Assembly (NCBI GenBank): GCA_038373885.1
Contig: JAWZYV010011607.1
Coordinates: forward strand, 124,001-188,000
Reading direction: 5' to 3'
DNA from: Cheiracanthium punctorium
Taxonomy: Eukaryota; Arthropoda; Arachnida; Araneae; Cheiracanthiidae
DNA: 64,000 nt
Both the position numbers and the translations under genes were made by a program. The notes beneath the pieces are model-generated. The model did no database searches and was not told the DNA's origin. It worked only from the letters and a program-made list of their open reading frames with translations. Within the stretch, counting starts at the first letter, position 1, and each line of letters begins with the position of its first letter. Shown here piece by piece: positions 9,901 through 18,179 of this stretch.

Positions 9901-11580
9901 CGCCGTGGGATACTCCGGAGCGGTAACCCTAACCTCGGGCGAAAAGTGGATTCTTCCGTGACGTCACGGATACGTTCGTGTTCGTCCGGCAAATCGTGAC
10001 CGTTTGTTCCTTTCATGAACTTTTTGAGCCCCGTGTATTTCTTAGCGCGGGAGGTTCGTTCGAATGCTTGATCTGCCATGTGCTTTATGGTTTTATTTTA
10101 ATGGCTTTATTTAACATTAAATTTTATTATTATTTAATTATTTTTGAAATTTAAAACGGCTGTTCAGGTTCACACTGACTGTTTACATACAGTTTTGTAT
10201 GAATAAGCTTTCTTTTGATAGTACGTTTCAGATTAATATTTGCGTACTCGATTGTTTATTTGTTAAGGGTAGAAGCAACAAATAATTACGTTATTAATAT
10301 TTTATACAGTGAAATAATTTTAGATATTTTGATTTTATTATTTCCATATTGCAATAATTTAGAGATTTTAATCAAGGTATGTGATAAGCATTGTTTGTTT
10401 TTATTTGTTATTATTACCTTTGTTTATTTGTTAATGGTAGGAGCAACAAATAATTCCGTTATTAATATAATATTTGATATTTTGATTTTATTATTTCAAT
10501 ATTGAAACAAATTAGCGATTTTAATTAAGGTATGAGATAAGCATTGTTCGTTATGATTTGAATTAGTTCTTTATTTTCCTTACGTAGTCTTTTGTCAGAA
10601 TGCTAAAATGTTTTTTATTTGTTATTTTTGTGAGGTATTGCCTTTAGAATATTATTTGTTTGCATTGTTTAATTTAATCTACTAAAAAGAGAAAGGGGGG
10701 GGTTGAGGGGGGGCACAGCCCCCCCTCACACAAAAAGAAAAGTTATTAAATTTTATTAAACCGAATCTATATGTACATGTAAGCTTGTTATCTGTTTAAT
10801 TTTTTTTCATAAAAATATTTAAAAGCCATTAAAATAAATCATAGCAAAATTAACGGCGACGATCAATTATCTCGGAACCAGCGCCATCCGATCCGCCATA
10901 TTGTTAACAATTGGCATCGGCAAGGCAAACTTGGGTTGGCGACAAGATTTTGTCGCCAAATCAAAAAATTGCCAAAAAGGGACCATACTAAAGCTGTTCC
11001 TTAATTACTTTTTAGCCATTGATAATTTTATTTTTAATTAAACTCATTCAACAAATCACATGGGGATCAACACCATTACATACGATATTACCTTTCTTAT
11101 CTTAGTTGATTTGTTTTCTTAAACACATTTCGTGTTGTAAAACAGGCTCATAGACCTACATTTTTCCTTATTTTTCGCATTTCACTAAATTTCAAAGGGT
11201 AGGTACTGGTACTTTTATTCTTAATGTGCCACAGTTCAATTCATGTTTCGTAAGGTAGTGCAACAAAACAATTTAATAATTCAGGCGACCAATTTTAGAC
11301 ATACTCAAGTACAAACATTACTTTCAAAAATAAATTAGAAGCTTAACCGACCATAAAGTTAAATTACAAAAAAGAAATCAAAACTATATATAAAAGATCG
11401 CGTTATGATACGCTTCCAACCAACGTATGAAAAAACAATAGGATGTTTTACAACCTGTCCAGTATGTGTAACTGGGTCATCAGAAACTTTTGTTGAGGTC
11501 GAATAGGATGCAGAAATACACTTGAAATTCTGCAATTTATTGGTGAATCTCCCAATGCTTCTGGACAAGGTCGCAGCCAT
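3971..11580 (-). CDS. NDUFS6: NADH dehydrogenase (ubiquinone) iron-sulfur protein 6, mitochondrial
   Basis: Nuclear gene for the zinc-binding 13-kDa subunit of complex I in the inner mitochondrial membrane, needed for late assembly of the N-module. Four coding exons join in phase 0: 11580-11455, 8370-8317, 6327-6205 and 4036-3971, all with AG acceptors and GT donors. The 122-residue product matches family length. Residues 1-30 ([15 protein letters not shown]...) are rich in Arg, Ser and Lys with no acids, a mitochondrial targeting sequence. Family landmarks follow: VTHTGQKFD (37-45), [17 protein letters not shown] (85-101) and CGYCGLRF (109-116), ending in a triple His. C85, H94, C109 and C112 are the expected zinc ligands. 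The CAG|GTTGTA donor of exon 1 was chosen because it gives THTGQKFD, as in insect homologues. AATAAA signals lie at 3919-3914 and 3851-3846. Introns of 3,084, 1,989 and 2,168 bp are filled with mobile elements; all exons look intact. Confidence 0.96.
4240..4637. mobile_element. TTAA-flanked miniature element in NDUFS6 intron 3
   Basis: The ends are AGGTGTATTTC (from 4240) and, on the other strand from 4637, GGGTGTATGTC. Exact TTAA copies flank the element at 4236-4239 and 4638-4641. It is 398 bp with no coding frame. TTAA targets are used by piggyBac and some Kolobok-type elements, and the ends do not decide which. Confidence 0.6.
5085..5405 (-). CDS. Hypothetical 106-residue ORF in an NDUFS6 intron
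   Basis: An ATG-started frame on the NDUFS6 strand, inside intron 3. The composition looks protein-like rather than random: mixed codons, two Trp/Tyr-rich stretches, [19 protein letters not shown] around residues 22-40 and [14 protein letters not shown] around 73-86, then a basic tail. AATAAA follows the stop directly. I do not recognise a family. It could be a decayed retrocopy, an unannotated internal exon, or chance. The poly-Lys stretch at the 3' end comes from a homopolymer. Confidence 0.25.
   Translation of the reverse strand: MTLSNNFFLENDVLTPNANGLCSWYNLKISINVSYYIATLIPDSSSSRRPLQNKTFTAITSQYMLVTGRSANGCDEALVPLEDLKFILPSHNVKKKNFRLYKLLKK
5595..5664 (-). tRNA. tRNA-like sequence, GTT anticodon position, copy 1
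   Basis: It folds as a 70-nt cloverleaf. The acceptor arm has 6 of 7 pairs (C1-A72 mismatch). The D arm is GCTC/GAGC with an AGTGGTA loop. The anticodon stem has 4 pairs with loop ACGTTAA, and the T arm CTGGG/CCCAG has loop TTCGACT. A-box (TAGCTCAGTGG) and B-box (GGTTCGACTCC) are intact, and TTTTT follows the 3' end. GTT would read Asn codons, but position 33 is C instead of the near-universal T, and the body does not resemble a usual tRNA-Asn. A pol III-competent pseudogene or SINE head is likelier than a working tRNA. Confidence 0.5.
5885..5954 (-). tRNA. tRNA-like sequence, GTT anticodon position, copy 2
   Basis: Same fold as the copy 290 bp away. One change in the anticodon stem (C to T on the 3' side) turns a G-C pair into a G-T wobble. 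The pol III boxes are intact and a run of six T follows the 3' end. C at position 33 and the C1-A72 mismatch are shared, so they predate the duplication. Probably not a translating tRNA. Confidence 0.45.
6328..8316. other. NDUFS6 intron 2, no further gene
   Basis: AT-rich intron. A hAT-like end (CAGGGCTCATTCTAGACGGG) lies near 6744 but I could not pair it with a partner. Two stretches around 7890 and 8080 share CATTCCAGCTTTTT-like words. No exon or RNA gene seen. Confidence 0.5.
8499..8888. mobile_element. TA-flanked miniature element in NDUFS6 intron 1
   Basis: The left end is CCGCGTTTACTCACGTAATA. The right end on the other strand is CCGCGTTTACTCGTGTAATA. TA flanks both (8497-8498, 8889-8890). 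It is 390 bp, AT-rich inside, with no frame. The TA target suggests Tc1/mariner mobilisation. Confidence 0.75.
9697..9816. repeat. 120-bp direct duplication, left copy
   Basis: Identical at all 120 positions to 11001-11120. It abuts the left TIR of the element that starts at 9817. See the element entry. Confidence 0.95.
9817..11000. mobile_element. 1,184-bp TIR element between perfect 120-bp repeats
   Basis: The ends are inverted: GGTACAGCTTTAGTATGGTC on the left, GGAACAGCTTTAGTATGGTC on the right, read inward. Looser inverted similarity continues inside (GATGCCAAT, TTTTAATGGCTTT). The first 260 bp are GC- and CpG-rich and hold a 93-codon minus-strand frame starting ATG at 10079 ([17 protein letters not shown]...) that runs past the TIR; no family recognised. 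The middle has a direct repeat of about 130 bp (10254-10393 and 10426-10553, 172-bp period) and a hairpin TGAGGGGGGG-CACAG-CCCCCCCTCA at 10704-10728. It sits in NDUFS6 intron 1. Known cut-and-paste superfamilies duplicate 2-11 bp, so a 120-bp flank is abnormal. An assembly join of two haplotypes is the main alternative. Confidence 0.8.
11001..11120. repeat. 120-bp direct duplication, right copy
   Basis: Perfect match to 9697-9816, starting at the first base after the right TIR. Only one copy would be present in the uninserted intron. Confidence 0.95.
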
Positions 11581-11738
11581 CTTTGTTTATAAATATTATT
11601 GAGCTGAAACGTTGCCAAACATTTTCATAAAACAGTGTGTGTGAAATCCAAATGGCCTATAGGTAGCACTGTATTTTCAACTCACATACACTGACATGAC
11701 ACTGAAAACCGGCAAGCAAGCAGCTTTCGTTTTACCTA

Positions 11739-13145
11739 GGGTGACCAAACGTCCCCAATTTCTGGACGTTTTTCAAATGGAGGGTATTGACTATTGACTC
11801 CTTGAGATCGAAGCTTTAAAGGCCCGTTTACATGTGAAAATGGAAAATCCCGGGTTAAAGCGGAGTACAGGGAAAACTCGCAATGCATCATGGGAAAGCG
11901 GGGTTGACTCTGCCGAGGCCGTCGTTATTAGCAACGGGCCTGCGTATGAGTTGCCATCGCTAAAAGTGAGTTTATCATTGAGGCCTGTTTTCCCCCAGTC
12001 ACAGTGTTCTATTTTATTATTCTAAGTATTATAAATGTTATATTATTTTAAAACAATTTTTTTATACTTTTGTCGTACTAAAGAACTTTAGATATAGGTA
12101 ATCGTTTTGTGAATCTTGCGCCATTTTCTTTCATGAAAATTTATCCTAAAATTCGAACATTTTGCTCTGAATGTAAAGGTAAGTGAACGCTTATAATGTA
12201 TTTAGAAATTCTAAATATATGTATGTAAATCATGTTTGGTGAATAATTACTCATGTGTTATTTATAAATAAATTATTTTAATCAGAAATCGTATTACTTA
12301 CTTGAGTAGTTTTTATTCTTGTAAATAAGCATGACGTTGTGATACTATTTAGACAATTTAATTTTGCCAGTTGAAAATGTTATTTATCAGTTATATATGC
12401 CTTGATTATGTAATTCAGACTTACTGTATTTCTGCACTGCACCAGATGTAAATTATAAATTATTGATTTTTGCCCGTTTATACAGAAACATCAAATGTAG
12501 TTAATATTTTGTACAAGCGTTCATTATGCTTGCTCAATTCCTAAGTTCGATTGAGAAAGCGACAAAAGAATAATATATACTACATGAAATGTCTTTATTA
12601 AAGAATAATTAATTCAGGGATCGCGCTATAGAGCGTATTTTATCAATTTTCTCCAATATACAGGTTATCCCGAAAACACTGAAATGCGCTTTAATGCATC
12701 ATTTGTTAAAGATTAATCTTGAATTGTTTAAAATAACGTAGGAAATACGACTACGTTCATGAAATATTCATTATAAAAATGTCTTTCTCATTTGAGTATT
12801 TAGTTATTTTAAAGTATATTAAATATCCACTTGTGAAACTAAAATAAGCAATCGTGAATCATGAGAGTAAGCGCTACTTTGTTTTTCCTTCAAATTATAT
12901 GCATCTATTTTCTTTATGTCAATATGTATCATAGCAAACAAATTAATCATGAGTTCGTACTTGAATTAGTAACACAATTACTACTTAAAACTACATTAAA
13001 TAACGTTTGAAAGCACTGGGAAGCTTAAGAAATGCCTGATGTATACGTGAAGACTCGAACATCCGTAGGCCTCTTTGGATGGCTCATCAAAATACACGCG
13101 CAGGCCCGTTACTAATTGCGAAGGCCCCGACTCTGCGCTGACATG
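11739..13145. repeat. Region with inverted repeats 11893-11955 / 13076-13143
   Basis: GACTCTGCCGAGGCC...GCAACGGGCCTGCG on the left recurs inverted on the right as CGCAGGCCCGTTACTAATTGCG with GGCCCCGACTCTGCG. The two arms are CpG-rich, the interior is AT-rich, and no transposase is visible. This is probably a non-autonomous TIR element of about 1.3 kb whose exact ends I cannot set. A hAT-like end, TAGGGTGACCAAACGTCC, starts at 11739. Between 12050 and 13070 nothing else is seen. Confidence 0.5.
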
Positions 13146-13157
13146 TCCATTAAACAT

Positions 13158-14128
13158 CCAGGAATTCTCGTCTATTTTACGTCAATATGGCACTATAGGA
13201 CGCCCGTATGACGTCTTATAGACATGCATATGGACGTAATAATGGACGTGTTTGTCTATTTATAGACATTTTACGGTCGAATCCTGGACATCAACAAATA
13301 CTATTTAATAATTTTTAGCTAATTTTATGTAATGATTAATTAAAATTTATCGTTACATCTTAATAACGAATTTTATAAAAATATTCGCACCTAATTTTAT
13401 TTTTTTAAACCAACATTTAAGTACTTGCCCCGCTTCAGATTAGAACCCTTAATCGTGGACTTCACAGTAGAGTGTGCTAGCCACTATACGCAGCGGTACT
13501 TGCTCTGACGGGTCAAAATGTTGAAGTAAAGATTTTTTAGTTTCGGACTGGGAACTTAGAAAAAAATATGCAGCTATTCGTTTTTTTGGAGTTGAGTCGC
13601 TAGCGAATATTCTTTTTTTTTTTTTTTTTGGTATGAGGATGAGATTCTTTTTACACAATACCGCTTTTATAGGAAATAATAATACATAAAAAGTATTTAA
13701 ATTTCAAAAGTTCCCCGACAAAAAAAAAAAAAAAAAAAACTCTAGAATTTAAAATGTTTTTGGGGTAAAATGTAATATCAATAAGAACATAAAGTATAAT
13801 AAATTCATGCGTCTTAAGTGCAGTATTGGGTAAAATGAAAATCAATGACAAAAAAGTAACTTTTCCATATTTTGTCCATTTCTGGACTTATACACACATC
13901 CATTTTATGTCGTATCACTGACATAGTGTGGATCATCTGGAATACGTCCATAAACGGACTTATTCTGGATATTCTAAGTCTAGTTTTGGTTTATTCATGG
14001 ACATATTCTGGATTTTCCTGTTTATGTCCATAAATAGATGTCTTATGGATGTCTATGTATAGACATGGATGTATTATGGATGAGTTGGATCAGAAATAGA
14101 CATAAAATGGACAAATGTGTTATCTGGG
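13158..14128. mobile_element. CCCAG-ended element with GGACATA-rich ends
   Basis: The right end read inward is CCCAGATAACACATTTGTCC. The left end is degenerate (CCAGGAATTCTCGTC). Both ends are packed with variants of a short motif around GTCCAT-AATAGAC and its complement: about 13170-13290 and 13870-14115. The centre (13320-13860) looks like later insertions, including a tRNA-like SINE head and A/T homopolymers. It shares its end style with the elements at 14526 and 33456. Confidence 0.45.
13427..13499 (-). mobile_element. tRNA-derived SINE head (fragment)
   Basis: The minus strand shows an A-box-like TAGTGGCTAGCACACT, then about 35 nt later a B-box, GGGTTCTAATC. The spacing suits a pol III promoter. 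The anticodon arm does not fold well, so a SINE fragment is favoured over a tRNA gene. Confidence 0.4.
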
Positions 14129-14525
14129 CATATTGCAACTAATTATTGCAACCATAAATTAATTATTGCGTACCACGGTCATTTAGACCGGGGTGCCTCC
14201 CTGCTCCCCCTGTTCATTACTTTTGCCTCCCTTCTATCATTTATTAAGATTAGCAAACTATTTCTGGTGAAGAAAAAGCAAAACAATTACAAAAAAAGGC
14301 ACCTTGGTCAAAACGACTGGGGGTACGCACAACATCCCTTGAAAGAGGGTACGCACAGCGGGTTAATCTACCCGACTACGATAGTAGAATGTATCATAAA
14401 AGACCCCGTGCTATTACTCATCTTCCTGAGGCATTCCATTATGGATAATCTTTTCCTGCGCTTTATTATAGCTCTTCTTATCTATTTCGCCAATGCACAC
14501 GTTCCGTGGTACTGGCAGAAAACTA

Positions 14526-14625
14526 CCCAGCAAACACACACAGGTTCTCTGAACGTCTATTAACGTTCAGAAAACGTCTTCTGAACGTTAATAGACGTTC
14601 AGAGAACCTGTGTGTGTTTTCTGGG
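14526..14625. mobile_element. 100-bp near-perfect foldback element, TA target
   Basis: Arms 14526-14572 and 14579-14625 are reverse complements at 46 of 47 positions with a 6-nt loop. The ends are CCCAG and CTGGG, with TA on both sides (14524-14525, 14626-14627). Within each arm, GAACGT-CTATT-AACGTTC is itself a partial palindrome. It is a complete miniature element, almost all inverted repeat, and probably young since only one base differs between arms. Confidence 0.8.
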
Positions 14626-14639
14626 TAGGATGCTTCCTT

Positions 14640-15078
14640 CCCCTCCCACTTTTCCCCTCTTCACTTTTTATTGTTTTTCCTTTTTATAACTGTACTTACC
14701 TGTAATCTTACAGTAATAATTTCTATGAGGTGACAACTCTGTCTTTCACTTACTGTCTACCGGAGATAAGAGGCTTCGCCTCAGGTGCTCAAAAAATGTT
14801 CTATGTGATGTCATGTTATGGGCAGCCAAAGAACCACTCTTGGACATCAGCAACATAACATGACAGAGTGACCTTTAACACGAACACGGACCTGTGGTTC
14901 AGAAGGTTTACACCCGTAAGCTCTCAATTTACTTAATTTGTAACTAACTGCAATCAGATTTTTTCCGAAAGCTGTAGTTTGTACATTTACTAAACTCAGT
15001 TTTTACTTTACAAGGAAACTAGTTGCACGGACGAAACAGATTTGTCGTTCATGAACACAGCCACTGATTGATAAAAAT
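14640..15078. other. Intergenic, no gene seen
   Basis: Contains CATAACATGACAGAGTG and a near complement of it (GATGTCATGTTATG) around 14809-14865, a possible short inverted repeat. No frame or RNA gene recognised. Confidence 0.4.
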
Positions 15079-15079
15079 T

Positions 15080-16140
15080 CCACAGATTTAGGAATGCCTA
15101 GATGAAGCATCTAATGCTATCAATCGTGTACTTTTTGATGCCAAAAACGCATCTCATTCATGCCACTATCATGGCTGTCGTCAATGTAAAATGGAACATT
15201 AATTTCATTATCTTAGGAAAATAAATAAATTCGAGGTAAAATATTTAAATAAAAGTACTTTTGCAAATACAGATTGTCCTAAAATAATTAAAAATACTAT
15301 CATCATGTAGGTTACTGCCATTCTGCACAAGCGCATTTACAGAATAGGAGTACATGCGCGTTCTGCATGTACTGCCATGAATCTCATCCATTCATTCATT
15401 ATGGATGAGAAGCATTTATAAACGGTAGGCACTATCATGACTACCATTTGAAGGCGGCAAGTTTTCTCCCGTTATGCTCAAGCTAGAGATTCCTATATCT
15501 ATGATAAATCCAGATATAAATTAAATTTTTGGAAATCATTTTCTTTTCAAAAAATTATTTTCCATGGGTACATTTTTTTTTACTGTTTTTAAAGGAACAT
15601 GCAAAAGTTCGATACAGTACAAACAGTTGTGTCAAGGTAAACCGTAGATATAGGAATAGCCAGGGCCTGATTTCCGGGAGGGCATTCGGGGCAAGCGCCC
15701 GGCCCCCCTACCAAAAAGGGGCCCCCAAATTGTTCTTTTAAGCTTAAAATTTTGTAAATTTTGAAAAAGTTTTCGAAGAAGAGGCCCCCAATGAAGCTTT
15801 TGCCCAGGGCCCCGAATTCTGCAAATCGGTCCCTGGGAATAGCATAACGAAGGAAAACTTGTTGCCTCCAAATGGTACCCATACTAGTGGCATGCGCATG
15901 CGCAGAAATGCAGTAACTTAAATTACAATGGCATTTTCAATTATTTTAGAAAAATCGCTATTTTAAAAAGCAGTCGTATCGAAATATTTTCACTCGAACT
16001 TATTTATTTTTCTAAAGTAATACAATGAATGTTCAATTTTGTATTGACGACAGCCGTGTCACGCAGGCAGTCGCGTAAATGGAATGAATTTTTGACATAA
16101 AAAAGAATGTGATTAGAAGCATTAAGTGCTTCCTCTAGGT
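15080..16140. repeat. Two inverted copies of a ~450-bp repeat
   Basis: 15080-15500 (plus) and about 15645-16140 (minus) align along their whole length. Shared landmarks, in order: CCTAGATGAAGCA-CT-AATGCT, GGCTGTCGTCAAT, TTCGAG-AAAATATTT, AGTTACTGC, ACCATTTG-AGGC-CAAGTTTTC, TTATGCT and ATTCCTATATCTA. Divergence is roughly a quarter. The minus copy is split by the hAT miniature at 15661. Related copies occur at 23100-23775 and 27840-28175, so this is a dispersed family arranged here as a large foldback. Confidence 0.75.
15661..15835. mobile_element. hAT miniature element, 8-bp target duplication
   Basis: TIRs are CAGGGCCTGATTT and CAGGGACCGATTT, read inward. Perfect flanking duplications GGAATAGC lie at 15653-15660 and 15836-15843, which marks a hAT. 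It is 175 bp, GC-rich at both ends (GGGGCAAGCGCCC). A related fragment lies at about 44153-44215. It interrupts the minus-strand copy of the 450-bp repeat. Confidence 0.85.
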
Positions 16141-16416
16141 GTATCTAAATCTATGGCGCAAACACGTAGCCAGCCAGAAAATAATTCCTGGGCCTTCCCA
16201 TAAAATCCTGGATATTTGTGTTCGTCCAAATATTGTGCTATAAAATGATACTTTCAAATAAAATGAACTTGTAATTAAGGACATCTGTGATAAAGGCCAA
16301 GCAGAGCGGAATCTGAACGGCATGGAACAGCCAGTATAAATCCACCTTTACCAAGACTGCAACCCAACTTAGCATCTCTATCAGTGGTTTGCGAAGAAAC
16401 GGCTGACCAGAAAAAG

Positions 16417-16969
16417 TGTGTTGTGTTGTGTTTTAACCCATTTGTGCCTGGATATTTTTAAGACTTTCTTCGATTTTTACTGATAACAGAAATAATAGAT
16501 ATATTTCTGATGTCAACTTCTTGAACAAGGGATGATTTCTTTTAAAATCATTATGCATAAAAATCGAAATATCAACATCCTACTTGGTAATGTTAAAATA
16601 TTTTGTAGAGTTGAGGCTCAATACTCATGAATAAAGGCTAGGAAAAATAAATAACGTTTTCGACTAATAGCGAAAATGCCGTCCCAAAAAAGGGACACTA
16701 GGCATAAATGGGTTAAGGCAAACCTGCACGCGGGGTATCTGCCTAGAATGGGGGGGTGCCTTGGTAGGAGGACTTTCTAAGGGGTTCTAACGCGTATTCA
16801 CGTTACATCTGGAGAAAACCTACCAAAACTCATATTATCGTTAGTCAACTGATAATATCGTCTAATGTCAGACCGTTAGATCGACAGCCTCGCGATGGGA
16901 CACGAACCCGAGACCTTCACACCTTGGCCGTCTACCATTTTCAGTGGCATAACCACTGTGCCATGGTGA
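16417..16969 (-). mobile_element. tRNA-derived SINE with target duplication
   Basis: On the minus strand the head shows A-box TGGCACAGTGG and B-box GGTTCGTGTCCC, then a family-specific body (CCAGATGTAACGTGAATACG, GAACCCCTTAGAAAGTCCTC) and an ACAAC-repeat tail. GGCTGACCAGAAAA occurs on both sides (from 16401 and from 16970), a target duplication of 14-15 bp as made by LINE machinery. A piggyBac-like element sits in the tail. Relatives lie at 29393, 33070 and 34440. Confidence 0.8.
16437..16712. mobile_element. piggyBac-like miniature element (CCCATTTRTGCC)
   Basis: TIRs are CCCATTTGTGCCTGG and CCCATTTATGCCTAG read inward, with exact TTAA flanks (16433-16436, 16713-16716). It is 276 bp with no frame and lies inside the tail of the SINE, so it is the younger insertion. 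Confidence 0.8.
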
Positions 16970-16984
16970 GGCTGACCAGAAAAG

Positions 16985-17610
16985 AGTGGCGATCTAATAT
17001 TTAAGGACGCAAAATAACTACAGTCATCCACTTCAAAGGATATAATTGCTCTAAGTAGCCAAAGGCAAAATGAAGCTTTATAATTGAATCCGGCGACTTC
17101 CGTTGGCTAACTTCTCCGAGACCGCTTATGCGATCTTGACCACATCTGGCACAGTGATTGTAGTTATGGCGTAGATGGTACTGAAGCGAGGTGACAGGGT
17201 AGGATACCGTCTGGAGGGAATCTGACCCGAACGGGTTTATGGTTATTCAACCTTTCAACAGAGAGACATCCGTTTATTGAATACATCAAAAATTATGGCA
17301 GTGGTATGAAAAAATATGGTAGTGATCGGTCACGTAGTTGAAGAATAATCACTGAAAACATTTTTTCGAATTTGTTCGATAAATCCTCCGAGACAAGCGT
17401 ATGCAATTTTGAACGAATTTGGCACAGTGAAAGTGGGTTAGGCGTAGATGATAATAAAGCGAGCTGGCTGTGATCGGTCAAGTTGTTGAGGAATAATCGC
17501 TGAATACATTTTCTCCCGTAGACTTAGCATCATCGTATTTTGCGTGCTTGAGGCCTCAGAGGCGACTTTTTTTCAGTCATTCTGCAAAAATAATGATTGA
17601 TTTATCTAAG
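16985..17610. other. Diverged internal repeats, no gene
   Basis: Words such as CTCCGAGAC, TGGCACAGTGA, GGCGTAGATG and GTGATCGGTCA-GT-GTTGA recur two or three times between about 17100 and 17520, a decayed repeat of roughly 150-300 bp. I see no coding frame I would trust. Confidence 0.45.
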
Positions 17611-17805
17611 CAGGAGTCGCAGTCGGTCTTTTTTTTTTTAATTCCTACCTTCATCAAAGTTTTATTTATATACTCTAGTATTTTAATGGTTTGATAGGCG
17701 AAACCTTAACATCTAAAAGACCATTTAAGAACTTTTGAAGCAGCAGAACATTTTAATCTATAGAGGTAGGGATTAAAAAAAAAATAGGACCGACTGCGAC
17801 GCCTG
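17611..17805. mobile_element. hAT-like miniature element
   Basis: TIRs are CAGGAGTCGCAGTCGGTC and CAGGCGTCGCAGTCGGTC read inward, with inner inverted similarity (AATTCCTACCT / AATCCCTACCT). The flanks ATCTAAG and ATTTAAG agree at 6 of 7. It is 195 bp, no frame. Confidence 0.7.
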
Positions 17806-17832
17806 ATTTAAGGGAATAAGTTAGTTATGTTC

Positions 17833-18039
17833 AAACTCTCAAAAAAGTATTAGAGTAAAAGCAAAATTTCTTATTTTAGCTTTGGGAATAATTAGTTTTT
17901 GAAAAACGCACAACTCAACAGAAATATGAAAAAATATAGCTATATAACCTAATTTATATTTTATGATAAATAATTTTTAATATTCGAAACTAACGTAGGA
18001 AGTCTGACTTTTACACTCAAATACTTTTTTGAGAGGGTG
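17833..18039. mobile_element. CACCCTC-type miniature element, copy 1
   Basis: The ends are inverted copies of a sequence like CTCTCAAAAAAGTATT-GAGT. The centre matches the better preserved copy at 25299-25512. It lies just past the end of gene A. Confidence 0.6.
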
Positions 18040-18179
18040 TAGCTACGCTGAGCAATTTCTGACTTCAGCTTGCCGTTAATTCACCCTAGTTTTTCACACA
18101 AACTTACTCGGACAAGATAATAAGCGTTAACAGCAAATTTTTATTCGGTATAACATTTCCATTAAATATCAATCATATT

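Noticed and set aside
14117..14563. 148-codon plus-strand open frame
   Set aside because: It overlaps the end of one mobile element and runs into the 100-bp palindrome. Composition is unremarkable and no motif or splice context supports it.
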